Below, one piece after another: positions 44,823 through 53,545 of a stretch of DNA of 64,000 bases. The notes under the pieces were generated by a model that ran no database searches, was not told the DNA's origin, and was given only the letters and a program-made list of their open reading frames with translations. Both the position numbers and the translations under genes were made by a program. Source of the DNA: Butyrivibrio hungatei NK4A153. GTDB lineage: Bacteria > Bacillota > Clostridia > Lachnospirales > Lachnospiraceae. Every line of letters begins with the position of its first letter. Position 1 is the first letter of the stretch. The stretch covers positions 124,001 to 188,000 of the forward strand of contig NZ_AUJY01000002.1 in the NCBI RefSeq assembly GCF_000424465.1. The letters are read 5' to 3'.

Positions 44823-45989
44823 TTATGAAAAGATAATATTTTTAATCTTCCTTGTGAGCGGGCCTGTACCGTAATCGTAGCGTTGGACCATCATGAGGAA
44901 GGTAGTGTTGGTCTCGGGATCGTTTGAGAAGTGTGCACCAAGCCATCCGTCCCATCCGTATTCCCCTTTGTTGGCAATGAGAGAAGCCTGCCTCGGATCA
45001 TCCAAAACGCGCATGAGATTTCCGTAGGTGTAGCCCTCGAGTCCCTGCCATTTCTGAAGGTCGAGTTGCTGAGTCCCGTTTAGTTTTCCGGAAGTCAGAT
45101 ACTTTACACTGTTAGGGGTAAGGAGCTGCTTGCCTTCATATGTTCCGCCGTTTAGGAGCATCTGTCCGAAATGTGCGTAATCATCTATTGTTGAGAAAAG
45201 ACCTGCTCCGCCTGATTCAAACGGATTGGGATCACCGTTGTTTCTAATGGCAAGATGGTCACCGGAGTACTTGCAAAGCTTTCCTTTTGTGAATCTGTAT
45301 GCTTTTACAAGGCGGTCCTTCTTGCTATCGGGAACATAGAAATCAGTGTCTTTCATATCAAGTGGCTCAAGGATTCTTGATCTTACAAAGTCTCCAAAGC
45401 TCATTCCCGAAGCTTTCTCTATAACGGCACCGAGAACGTCCGCACTTGTGCCATATTGGAAATGACTTCCGGGTATGAAATTAAGAGGGATCTTTCCAAG
45501 TTCTTCCGCAAATTCCATTGTAGTCATCATCTTATCCGATCCGAGTTTTTTCTCCATCTTGTTCATGAGACGGCCGACTTCAACTTCGGAAGCGGTATTG
45601 AGTCCTGGATATACGAGCCCTGAAGTCATGTTAAGGAGCTCGCGTATTCTCATTTTATTTTCTTCCGGTACTTTATGAACCTTGTCTTTGGAAAGATAAG
45701 TCTGCTTGTTATAGCTTTCAATGTAGTTGCCGACGGGCTCGCCAAGGTCAAGGATTCCGTCTTCTATGAGCATCATGGCGGCAGTCGCTGTTATCGGCTT
45801 TGACTGTGAATATAATCTGAAGATATTGTCGCGACCGATCGGAATATTGTTTTTTATATCGGCATAGCCGCTTTTTGCAAAAAAGATTTCTTTTCCATCC
45901 TTTATCTCAAGTGCGATAACGCCTGCTACTTCCTGATTCTCAACGGCTCTGTCCATGCACTCTTGAATAAGTTTCTGCTTGTCTCTCAT
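44823..45989 (-). CDS. Beta-lactamase-fold serine hydrolase (class C type)
   Basis: A 388-residue hydrolase of the serine beta-lactamase-like superfamily. The SxxK pair is S61 and K64 in RLYSQSKPITA, and YGTSADVLG supplies the tyrosine motif. The fold also includes esterases, DD-peptidases and lactamases, so the substrate is open. No signal peptide, so it is probably a cytoplasmic esterase-type member. GAAAGGAAA precedes the ATG at 45989, better than the ATG six codons upstream. Confidence 0.85.
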   Translation of the reverse strand: MRDKQKLIQECMDRAVENQEVAGVIALEIKDGKEIFFAKSGYADIKNNIPIGRDNIFRLYSQSKPITATAAMMLIEDGILDLGEPVGNYIESYNKQTYLSKDKVHKVPEENKMRIRELLNMTSGLVYPGLNTASEVEVGRLMNKMEKKLGSDKMMTTMEFAEELGKIPLNFIPGSHFQYGTSADVLGAVIEKASGMSFGDFVRSRILEPLDMKDTDFYVPDSKKDRLVKAYRFTKGKLCKYSGDHLAIRNNGDPNPFESGGAGLFSTIDDYAHFGQMLLNGGTYEGKQLLTPNSVKYLTSGKLNGTQQLDLQKWQGLEGYTYGNLMRVLDDPRQASLIANKGEYGWDGWLGAHFSNDPETNTTFLMMVQRYDYGTGPLTRKIKNIIFS

Positions 45990-46125
45990 AAATATCTTTC
46001 CTTTCATAAGTAATGACTTTTAAATATTGTAATATGAAATGCTTATGTCTGCCTATAAGATGTCAATATTATACAAAATAAAGTTTGAATAGCATAATGG
46101 AATTATCAAAGGAGTACAAAAAACT

Positions 46126-46746
46126 ATGAAAAACATACTTGCGTTTGGTGATTCGAATACATGGGGGCTTATCCCCGGAACAAAGGAAAGATATCCCGAT
46201 GAGATTAGATGGACGGGACTTGTTCAGAACAAACTTAATGATACAAAAATAATAGAAGAGGGACTTTGCGGAAGAACAACCGTATTTGAAGATGAGATAA
46301 GACCTTTCAGAAAAGGTGTCGATACACTTCCCCTTATTCTTGAGAGTGCTTCTCCTTTAGACGGAGTAATAATCATGCTCGGAACAAATGACTGCAAAAC
46401 ATACTACCATGCCAACCCACATGTGATAGGAAAAGGCCTCGAGCGTTGCATAGAGGAGATTGAAAAATATGTATCGCCTGAGAAAGTTTTGGTCGTATCG
46501 CCCATTCACCTCGGCGACGATGTGTGGCAGCCCACAAAGGATCCGGAGTTTGACACGGATTCTGTGAACCGCAGTAAAGAACTCGCAAAAACTTACAAGA
46601 AGATTGCGGAAAAAAGAGGAAACACTTTCCTTGCGGCTTCTTCATATGCTTCACCCAGTAAGCGCGACGATGAGCACCTTGATGAAAAAGGTCATGAGGC
46701 GCTTGCTACCGCTATATCAAGTAAGATCAAAGCTATGCAGATCTAA
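46126..46746 (+). CDS. SGNH/GDSL hydrolase (arylesterase type)
   Basis: A 206-residue SGNH hydrolase. Block I is LAFGDSNTWGL with nucleophile S10; LGTNDCK carries the Asn of block III; DEHLDEKGHEAL carries the Asp and His of block V. The AFGDSNTWG start and CGRTTVFED segment are characteristic of the arylesterase/acyl-CoA thioesterase-like group, cytosolic since no signal peptide is present. Substrate unknown; acetyl esters of carbohydrate are possible in this kind of organism. Confidence 0.88.
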   Translation: MKNILAFGDSNTWGLIPGTKERYPDEIRWTGLVQNKLNDTKIIEEGLCGRTTVFEDEIRPFRKGVDTLPLILESASPLDGVIIMLGTNDCKTYYHANPHVIGKGLERCIEEIEKYVSPEKVLVVSPIHLGDDVWQPTKDPEFDTDSVNRSKELAKTYKKIAEKRGNTFLAASSYASPSKRDDEHLDEKGHEALATAISSKIKAMQI

Positions 46747-46878
46747 GGAAATACCGAATAAAATAAATGCAAAATGGTGCCAAGTTCAGATAACTGATAT
46801 ATAATTTACCTATCATACATGATGTAGGTACAAAAAAGAATTTGTATATCATCATAGAAATTATTATCGGAGAATATT

Positions 46879-48180
46879 ATGGAACAATTGGTATCAAATT
46901 TGCTGATTTACGGCGATCAGCCTCAAAACTCAATATTAATGCAGCTTGCGTCTGTTTTTAAGGATTTTCACTCAAATGATTATGATAAGACAGACCTGAC
47001 GACAAGAATATATAAACAGATAAAAAGAATTCTTGAGTTGGGAACAGATTATGCTTTTGATAAAAACTTATGGCATAACTATCTGACATATCTTCTGATC
47101 ATGCAGGAAAATCCTTTTTCTTTGACATGTGAAAAAGTCGGAAGCAAGGACGGAAGCGTAAATCATTTTGCAAAGAGTGATTTTGGCGTTTTCAAAAAAC
47201 TTTTTGAATATGATTTCTCAGAAATAGAAGATGCGCTTGAGATAGATTGTTTTTCATACATAACGGATTATAAGGCAATTGAGAAGCCTGAGCTTATGTA
47301 CAATCACAACGTAAGCGAAAAGGTGAGAAGCCTTTCTGAAAAGCTTGAAAATGCTAAGGATGAAAATGCTTTTTTTGATACCGTAACGAATTTTTACAAG
47401 GAAATCGGTGTTGGCGCATTCGGTCTTAATAAGGCGTTCAGATTAAATGAGGGAAACGACGGAAAGATTCTTTTCTCATCAATAAACAACATGGACAGTG
47501 TTGTGCTTGACGACCTTGTGGGATATGAAATCCAGAAGAAGAAACTTGTTGAAAATACCAAGGCATTTGTTGAGGGAAAGAAAGCGAACAACGTACTTCT
47601 TTTTGGTGACAGCGGTACGGGGAAATCGACAAGTATAAAAGCTATAGTAAATGAGTTTTACAGCGACGGACTTAGAATGATCGAGATATATAAGTATCAG
47701 TTCAGGCTGTTATCCGGACTTATTTCGCAGATCAAGAACAGAAACTATAAGTTTATTATTTATATGGACGATCTTTCTTTTGAAGAAGATGAATCCGATT
47801 ATAAGTTCCTCAAAGCGGTTATCGAAGGTGGCGTTGAGACAAGACCCGATAATATCCTTATTTATGCGACGTCAAACAGAAGGCATCTCATCCGCGAGAC
47901 TTGGAGAGACAGGCATGATGTTGAACAGAATGCTGATATTCATCACTCGGATACAATGGAAGAGAAGCTTTCGCTTGCAAACAGATTTGGTGTGACGATC
48001 GGCTATTATAAGCCTTCAAGACAGGAATATTACGATATTGTCAAAAAATTGGCAATCAGGAATAAAATAGATATGAAGGAAGAAGAATTGTTTAGAGAGG
48101 CAGACAGATGGGAAATGAACCACGGCGGCATCTCCGGTCGTGTTGCGCAGCAGTTTATTAACCATTTGCTTGGCATGTGA
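46879..48180 (+). CDS. DUF815 AAA+ ATPase
   Basis: A 433-residue ATPase. Walker A is [15 protein letters not shown] (G243 region), Walker [14 protein letters not shown], and sensor-like [12 protein letters not shown] with the DUF815 tail [17 protein letters not shown]. The first 190 residues are a helical N-terminal region common to the family. DUF815 proteins are widespread in Firmicutes but their client is unknown. It is convergent with a Cys-rich mini-protein gene 11 bases away. Confidence 0.9.
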   Translation: MEQLVSNLLIYGDQPQNSILMQLASVFKDFHSNDYDKTDLTTRIYKQIKRILELGTDYAFDKNLWHNYLTYLLIMQENPFSLTCEKVGSKDGSVNHFAKSDFGVFKKLFEYDFSEIEDALEIDCFSYITDYKAIEKPELMYNHNVSEKVRSLSEKLENAKDENAFFDTVTNFYKEIGVGAFGLNKAFRLNEGNDGKILFSSINNMDSVVLDDLVGYEIQKKKLVENTKAFVEGKKANNVLLFGDSGTGKSTSIKAIVNEFYSDGLRMIEIYKYQFRLLSGLISQIKNRNYKFIIYMDDLSFEEDESDYKFLKAVIEGGVETRPDNILIYATSNRRHLIRETWRDRHDVEQNADIHHSDTMEEKLSLANRFGVTIGYYKPSRQEYYDIVKKLAIRNKIDMKEEELFREADRWEMNHGGISGRVAQQFINHLLGM

Positions 48181-48191
48181 TAACAAGAGAC

Positions 48192-48407
48192 TTACGGAAC
48201 CCATTTAAGATTGGGACAGCCTATTGCACAGCCGCTTAAATAGTTGTTTCTTACTTCACATGCTGCGTTTCTGCAATCACTGCATTTGAAAGTGTAGTGA
48301 TAGGAGTATCTCTTTTTACAGAATTTACAGCAAAAGGGCATGTTACTGTTGCGGGCATTAAATGTACGACCGCAGCCTATGCAGATTTTTGTGGTATTAT
48401 GTGACAT
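48192..48407 (-). CDS. Cys-rich zinc-ribbon mini-protein, paralogue of the one at 24602
   Basis: A 71-residue protein starting MSHNTTKICIGCGRTF behind AAAGGAGGG. Cysteines pair as CIGC, FCCKFC, CSDC, with further single cysteines (AACEV, GCAIGC). It shares the CGRTF, ARN, FC, CK, H, F.C..CRNA.C.VRNN pattern with the protein at 24602. It probably binds two or more zinc ions. The tail differs: GCAIGC then a short end. It is convergent with the DUF815 ATPase gene and divergent from hypA; either could be the partner, but nothing proves it. Confidence 0.75.
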   Translation of the reverse strand: MSHNTTKICIGCGRTFNARNSNMPFCCKFCKKRYSYHYTFKCSDCRNAACEVRNNYLSGCAIGCPNLKWVP

Positions 48408-48509
48408 GGTAAACCCTCCTTTAGGTATTAATATTATCTTTTTAACGCAGGATTTATTCAATTAAAATGCTATAAAATGATAATTAAAATATGATGTATG
48501 GTGAATGTT

Positions 48510-48848
48510 ATGCATGAAATGAGTTACGTTACGAAAATAGTGGCGATGGCGATGGACTCGGCAAAAGACAGCAAGATAAAGAGTATTCATGTTCTTGTCG
48601 GTAAGACGAGCGGAGTGTTGCCATATTACTTAAATAAGTATTTTACAAAAGTCGTGGAAGGCACACCGCTTGACGGAGCTGAGCTGATATGCGAAGAGGT
48701 TCCTGTTAAAGCGCTGTGCGAGGAGTGCGGAAAAGAGTATTTTCCCGATAAGAGCAACAGATATTTATGCCCTAATTGCGGCGGGAAAAAGGCAAAGATA
48801 ATAGAGGGCAAGGACATAGTGATAGAGAGTATAACAGTTGAAGATTAA
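48510..48848 (+). CDS. hypA: Hydrogenase/urease nickel metallochaperone HypA
   Basis: A 112-residue nickel chaperone. MHEMSYV at the start supplies the N-terminal nickel site with His2, and the zinc site is C70, C73, C87, C90 (CEEC and CPNC). The frame extends four codons upstream, but Met-His-Glu must be the true start for nickel binding. It is followed by a COG0523 GTPase, not HypB, and no hydrogenase genes lie in the window. Which nickel enzyme it serves is unknown. Confidence 0.92.
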   Translation: MHEMSYVTKIVAMAMDSAKDSKIKSIHVLVGKTSGVLPYYLNKYFTKVVEGTPLDGAELICEEVPVKALCEECGKEYFPDKSNRYLCPNCGGKKAKIIEGKDIVIESITVED

Positions 48849-48854
48849 GAAAAG

Positions 48855-48878
48855 AGAGGTCTTATGGGCCTCTTTTTT
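48855..48878 (+). terminator. Short terminator between hypA and the GTPase gene
   Basis: AGAGG (48855-48859) pairs with CCTCT (48869-48873), with extra A-T pairing and TTTTT after. It may reduce read-through into the GTPase gene, whose start is 20 bases on. Confidence 0.45.
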
Positions 48879-48892
48879 GGGATGGAGAAAGA

Positions 48893-49840
48893 ATGACCAA
48901 AGTCGATCTTATAACAGGATTTCTCGGATCGGGAAAGACCACTTTTTTAAAAAAATATGCAAAAAAGCTCATGGAAAAAGGTGAAAAAATATGCATCATC
49001 GAAAATGATTTCGGAGCCATAAATGTAGATATGGTTCTTTTGCAGGAGCTGCTCGGTGAAAACTGTAATATTGAGATGATAGTCGGCGGAGACGGAGAGG
49101 TGGCGCATCAGCGAAGGCTAAAGACAAAGCTTATAGCGATGGGAATGCTTGGATATGACAGGGTAATAATCGAGCCGTCAGGCGTTTTTGATCCGGATGA
49201 GTTATTTGACATATTGTATGAGTCGCCGATAGATATGTGGTATGAGATGGGAAGCGTCATATGTATATACGATGCGGAGCACGTGGCGGATCTGTCACAG
49301 GAGTCCCGTTATATGCTGATGTCTGAGATTGCGTCGGCAGGAGTGGTTGTCGTAAGTAAGTTGGACGAAGAAAATGAGAAAAAAAGAGATGAGATTCTTT
49401 CGCATATCGAGTCAGTCATGGATGAATTTGAGTGCTCGAGAGTAATAAGACCTGAAGATATAATCGCGAAAAACTGGGATGAATTTTCAGATGCGGATTA
49501 TAACAAGATGATCGGTTCGGGATATAAAAAAGCTGATTATCCCAAGCGAATGCACGTAGGAGATTCCGGATATCAAACGCTGTTTTATTTTGATTTTACA
49601 ATAGATGAAGAACTGTTGCATGAAACGGTAACTAAGATATTTGAGGATGAGAAATGCGGGAATGTGCACAGGATAAAGGGATTTATCCAAGTAGGCGATA
49701 CCGAAAAGATTGAACTTAATGTTACAAGGAAAAGGTATGATACAAAGCGCGTAAACACAGACAGGGCGGTACTTATAATAATCGGAGAAAATCTTGACCG
49801 CGCGGAATTGGTAAAATATGTAGGGGAGCCATTGGTATAG
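48893..49840 (+). CDS. COG0523 (CobW/G3E) GTPase lacking the CxCC motif
   Basis: A 315-residue G3E-family GTPase. Walker A is GFLGSGKTT (9-17), IENDFGAINVDMVLL follows, IIEPSGVFDP is Walker-B-like and SKLD replaces the guanine-specifying NKxD. COG0523 proteins normally have a CxCC metal motif near residue 65-75; here that position reads IVGGDGEVAHQRR, without cysteines. The C-terminal domain (about 210-315) is present. Beside hypA it may supply energy for nickel insertion in place of HypB, or serve another metal; both are inferences. Confidence 0.85.
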   Translation: MTKVDLITGFLGSGKTTFLKKYAKKLMEKGEKICIIENDFGAINVDMVLLQELLGENCNIEMIVGGDGEVAHQRRLKTKLIAMGMLGYDRVIIEPSGVFDPDELFDILYESPIDMWYEMGSVICIYDAEHVADLSQESRYMLMSEIASAGVVVVSKLDEENEKKRDEILSHIESVMDEFECSRVIRPEDIIAKNWDEFSDADYNKMIGSGYKKADYPKRMHVGDSGYQTLFYFDFTIDEELLHETVTKIFEDEKCGNVHRIKGFIQVGDTEKIELNVTRKRYDTKRVNTDRAVLIIIGENLDRAELVKYVGEPLV

Positions 49841-49914
49841 GTGCAAAGTGTACTGTTTTATAGTATAATTTACGAAAGGAAGTAAAAGAATATACTTAAT
49901 TAAGGAGAATGCAG

Positions 49915-51336
49915 ATGCCGGACAATCAGAATGACGGAAAAATTGGATACTCATCATCTTCTAATTTTGCGCCGAGTGATATTTTGTATATGCTAAAAGA
50001 TCTGCCGGATGCATATTGTATTTTTAAAGTTATGACAGATCCTTTCGGAACAGTGAAGGATATGCTTTTTTTGTTCGCAAATGAGAAGTATTCTCAGCTT
50101 GTCGGAAAGCCTTCGGCTGAGCTTGTTGGCAATACATATTTAAAGACTGTTATGAACAGAGATGAGGACTGGATCAAATATAGTTATCAGGCTGCGATAT
50201 TAAGACAGTCTTCGACAATAAGGACTTATAACACACAACATGACAAGTGGCTTGAATACTGCGCTGTTCCTGTTTATCAGAAGGGCTTTTGTGCATTTAT
50301 AATCCATGACATAACAATTGCAAAAAAGAGTGAGGATAATCGCGAGCTTGCTTCCAATACCAGTAAGCTTGTTATTGATTGCGCTACAGCCTTGTCATCC
50401 GCAGAGTTTGGCAAAGGAATACGTAAAGTACTGAAGCTACTCGGACAGGCGATAAAAGCTGACCGTGTAGGAATCGTTGAGGTAAAAGACAAAAAGGTTG
50501 TAGATGTAAGAGAGTGGCTTAATGATGCACATGCTTCTAATCTTCCGAGTCGAAAAGATTTTGAGCGGATGAACATAGTTGATATGTGGGACAGACAGCT
50601 TAAGGGAAAGAACACTATAGTTATAAATGACACTTCTATTATCCAGCAGTATGAAGAAGAGGTTTATAACGGACTTCTTGCGGGAAGTGTTTCGAGATAT
50701 ATAGTGACAACGCTTCATGATAACGATGAGATCATCGGATACCTTGTTGCCGATAATTATGAAAATTCGTTGCCGATAAATGTCGCAGAAGTAATGGAGT
50801 CGGTAGCAATCTTTATTTCCTACGATATGAGAAACAGAGCTCTGACAAAAGAGATGATGTATCTTGGAAGCCACGATGCGCTGACGGGGCTTGGAAACAG
50901 AAACTCTCTGAATCAGGCGCTGCTTGTTTTGTCAGGAATGTCTTCTGTAGTAGGCGTGTGCTACATAGATATAAACGGACTTAAAGCAATCAATGCAACT
51001 GAAGGACATGATGCCGGAGATGAAAAGATAAGAGAGACATCGTCAATCGTTGCTTCGGTATTTAAGAGGAAGTATTGTTACAGGATAGGCGGAGATGAGT
51101 TTATAGCCATCATCCCCGAGATAACCGAAGAGAAGTTTACAGAGCTTGTGAAAAAACTTCGCACAAAACTGGAAAAAGTATCTGCTGCGACAGGCTATAT
51201 ATGGCTTGAAGATTCAAGGGAAATCAATAAAGCTGTTAAAAAAGCAGATGAGCGTATGTATGAAGATAAGGCTGCTTATTACAAAGATAAAGAACACGAA
51301 CGCAGAGGAAAGCACGAACTAAATAAAGATGAGTAA
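49915..51336 (+). CDS. Diguanylate cyclase with PAS and GAF-like sensor domains
   Basis: A 473-residue enzyme making cyclic di-GMP. The GGDEF domain is at about 315-473, with RIGGDEF (GGDEF at 392-396) and the start LGSHDALTGLGNRNSL. Residues about 20-140 look like PAS (DILYMLKDLPDAYCIFKVM), and 150-300 like GAF. No membrane segment, so it senses a cytoplasmic signal. AAGGAG sits seven bases before the ATG at 49915. No phosphodiesterase domain. Confidence 0.92.
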   Translation: MPDNQNDGKIGYSSSSNFAPSDILYMLKDLPDAYCIFKVMTDPFGTVKDMLFLFANEKYSQLVGKPSAELVGNTYLKTVMNRDEDWIKYSYQAAILRQSSTIRTYNTQHDKWLEYCAVPVYQKGFCAFIIHDITIAKKSEDNRELASNTSKLVIDCATALSSAEFGKGIRKVLKLLGQAIKADRVGIVEVKDKKVVDVREWLNDAHASNLPSRKDFERMNIVDMWDRQLKGKNTIVINDTSIIQQYEEEVYNGLLAGSVSRYIVTTLHDNDEIIGYLVADNYENSLPINVAEVMESVAIFISYDMRNRALTKEMMYLGSHDALTGLGNRNSLNQALLVLSGMSSVVGVCYIDINGLKAINATEGHDAGDEKIRETSSIVASVFKRKYCYRIGGDEFIAIIPEITEEKFTELVKKLRTKLEKVSAATGYIWLEDSREINKAVKKADERMYEDKAAYYKDKEHERRGKHELNKDE

Positions 51337-51342
51337 AAAATA

Positions 51343-51384
51343 ACCCCATAAAAGTCAGGATATCTGATTTCTATGGGGTGTTTT
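51343..51384. terminator. Terminator between the diguanylate cyclase and pta
   Basis: ACCCCATA (51343-51350) pairs with TATGGGGT (51372-51379), with an inner TCAG/CTGA stem, followed by GTTTTATG. It lies between convergent genes. Confidence 0.75.
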
Positions 51385-51415
51385 ATGTTCGTTTATATTT
51401 TACAAAGAAACCGCT

Positions 51416-52399
51416 TTATGCAAGAGAAGCTGTAATGATAGACATTGAGTAAACTTCGATTGCATTACAGCCACGAGAAAGGTCGTTGATCGGAGCGTTA
51501 AGACCAAGAAGAATAGGTCCGTATGCTTCGAAGTTGCCCATACGCTGAGCAATCTTGTATCCAAGGTTTCCTGCGTTGATGTCAGGGAATATGAATGTGT
51601 TTGCATATCCTGCAACAGGTGAACCGGGAGCCTTCTGCTTTGCAACATTGGGAGCTACCGCAGCGTCAAACTGAAGCTCTCCGTCAATCGGAACATCAGG
51701 ATATTTTGCCTGAGCTTTCTTTGTTGCGTTCTGCATCTTTGTAACTGTCTCATCTTTTGCAGAGCCCTTTGTAGAGAATGAAAGGAAAGCAACTTTGGGA
51801 TTAACACCAAATCTCTGAGCGCAGTTTACAGTCTCACCGCAGATCTCAACAAGCTCGTCTTCGTTGGGGTTGATGTTGATACCGCAATCTGCCATTGCTA
51901 TCACTTCGTTCTCCCCTGTAGCTGAAGGACGAACAAGAATAAAGCATGATGAAACAATAGTGTTTTCAGGTTTTGTCTTAATGATCTGGAGTGCAGGTCT
52001 TACTGTATCTGCTGTTGAGTATGTTGCACCACCGAGAAGACAGTCACCAAGTCCCATCTTTACAAGCATTGTTCCAAAATAGTTTGTCTGCTTGAGAATC
52101 GGTATAGCTTTCTCGGGAGTCATTCCCTTGCTCTTACGAAGTTCGCAGAAAGTCTCTACCATTTCATCAAATCTATCATAGTTCTCGGGATCGATTATCT
52201 GAGCGCCTCTGATGTTATATCCGGCATCTTCGGCAGAACGATTGATCTCGTCAACATTTCCAAGCAATATAGGTTTCAAAAAGTTTCCGGCAAGAAGACG
52301 TGAAGCAGCCTCCAAGATTCTGGGATCTGATCCTTCGGGAAAAACGATGGTCTTAGGGTTTGCCTTAAGCTTCTGTATCATATCACCAAATCCGTACAT
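51416..52399 (-). CDS. pta: Phosphate acetyltransferase
   Basis: A 327-residue enzyme exchanging acetyl between CoA and phosphate, for acetate formation. The late RCNAIEVYSMSIITASLA-type ending (seen here as RGCNAIEVYSMSIITASL), FGTMLVKMGLGDCLLGGA and PVAGYANTFIFPDINAGNLG (in parts) are family landmarks. It is the short single-domain form. The usual partner ackA is not next to it; it must lie elsewhere in the genome. Monocistronic. Confidence 0.93.
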   Translation of the reverse strand: MYGFGDMIQKLKANPKTIVFPEGSDPRILEAASRLLAGNFLKPILLGNVDEINRSAEDAGYNIRGAQIIDPENYDRFDEMVETFCELRKSKGMTPEKAIPILKQTNYFGTMLVKMGLGDCLLGGATYSTADTVRPALQIIKTKPENTIVSSCFILVRPSATGENEVIAMADCGININPNEDELVEICGETVNCAQRFGVNPKVAFLSFSTKGSAKDETVTKMQNATKKAQAKYPDVPIDGELQFDAAVAPNVAKQKAPGSPVAGYANTFIFPDINAGNLGYKIAQRMGNFEAYGPILLGLNAPINDLSRGCNAIEVYSMSIITASLA

Positions 52400-52540
52400 T
52401 TATTATCCTCCTTTTATATATCAGGTATTTCTTTAATATGTAAGCGCATACATATTCTAGACCTATTGTCGGGAAAATAATTTGATTTCGCTCAAGTTTT
52501 ACATTAGTATAAAAAGAAAAACAGGAGAAATTTTAAAAAT

Positions 52541-52774
52541 ATGAATCCAATGAGTTTAATGCAATTACAACAGCGCTTTCAGATATTCCAACAGGAACAT
52601 CCCAAGATCATCGCTTTTTTCAAAGCAATCGGAAATGATTCAATGAAAGAAGGAACAATTATTGCCGTGAAAGTGACTACACCTGACGGAAAAGAGATTG
52701 AGTCAAACATTAAGATAACCGCCAATGATATAACAACTTTTCAGCAGATAATGGATATCGCCAAAAACAGGTAA
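52541..52774 (+). CDS. Small unknown protein, 77 residues
   Basis: A 77-residue cytosolic protein: two helices (SLMQLQQRFQIFQQEHPKI, FFKAIGNDSMKEG) then a beta part (TIIAVKVTTPDGKEIES) and a final helix. Ribosome site AGGAGA twelve bases ahead of the ATG. I recognise similar small proteins in Lachnospiraceae but know no function. It is convergent with the next gene, touching it without overlap. Confidence 0.6.
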   Translation: MNPMSLMQLQQRFQIFQQEHPKIIAFFKAIGNDSMKEGTIIAVKVTTPDGKEIESNIKITANDITTFQQIMDIAKNR

Positions 52775-53380
52775 TCAAAATCTTTTTTTGTAACAGCTTT
52801 CATATTTCTCAAAACCAAGCTTTGCAAGATATTTCATGTGATGCTTATCGGGACCGCTATAGGTAAGGGTTTTTATTCCGTCAGCGGGAAGCTTTGAATA
52901 CAAGAACTTACCTATAGAGAAGTCTCTGAATTGAGGAATAGAATAGTCTAAAAGAATGTCTACATTGTCATCGGCTTGTCTTTTTCCAAGAAATACTCCG
53001 GCAGGAGTTCCTTCGTGTAGAATCGCATATCCGACATTTGCCGATTCAAAGTCGGTATTTATGCCCGGAAAACACTTGGAAATATCTTCCTTGTAGTGAT
53101 CAAGGAAATGCTTTATTACAGAATCATCCTTTGATATTTTTATACAAGTGTATTCAACAGATGTATTATTCAGCTTTACAAGATAATATATGTTTATCAA
53201 AACAAGGCATATATTCATTATCGCAGTGGGATAAGAGTGAATGATAAACGCATATAATGTGAAGATCGCACTACCTATCGAATTTACGATTCTTAATTTT
53301 GCCACAGAGGCCATAAGGAAAGAAACAAGAACCAATGTCGATCCTAAATATCCGATTGCTTCAATAAATGTATTATTCAT
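52775..53380 (-). CDS. YgjV-like membrane protein with GNAT-like C-terminus
   Basis: A 201-residue protein. The first ~85 residues carry three membrane segments and match the YgjV type (IGYLGSTLVLVSFLM, IVNSIGSAIFTLYAFIIHSYP). The C-terminal half is soluble and ends with FLYSKLPADGIKTL and KYLAKLGFEKYESCYKK, the pattern of the end of a GNAT acetyltransferase, but no acetyl-CoA loop is evident. GGAG lies before the ATG at 53380; the longer frame adds 17 residues without support. Function unknown. Confidence 0.7.
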   Translation of the reverse strand: MNNTFIEAIGYLGSTLVLVSFLMASVAKLRIVNSIGSAIFTLYAFIIHSYPTAIMNICLVLINIYYLVKLNNTSVEYTCIKISKDDSVIKHFLDHYKEDISKCFPGINTDFESANVGYAILHEGTPAGVFLGKRQADDNVDILLDYSIPQFRDFSIGKFLYSKLPADGIKTLTYSGPDKHHMKYLAKLGFEKYESCYKKRF

Positions 53381-53545
53381 AATAACGCTCCAATTATATA
53401 AAAAAAGTATTTGATATACGTATGATAACAAAAGATTATACGATATTCAAATTATGTTCTGCGTAGGTTGACCGCTTATTTTGGCAATGTTAGAATTAAG
53501 CGAAAATTTGAAGGAATAATATCTTAAGAGAAAAGAGCGGCCCTT

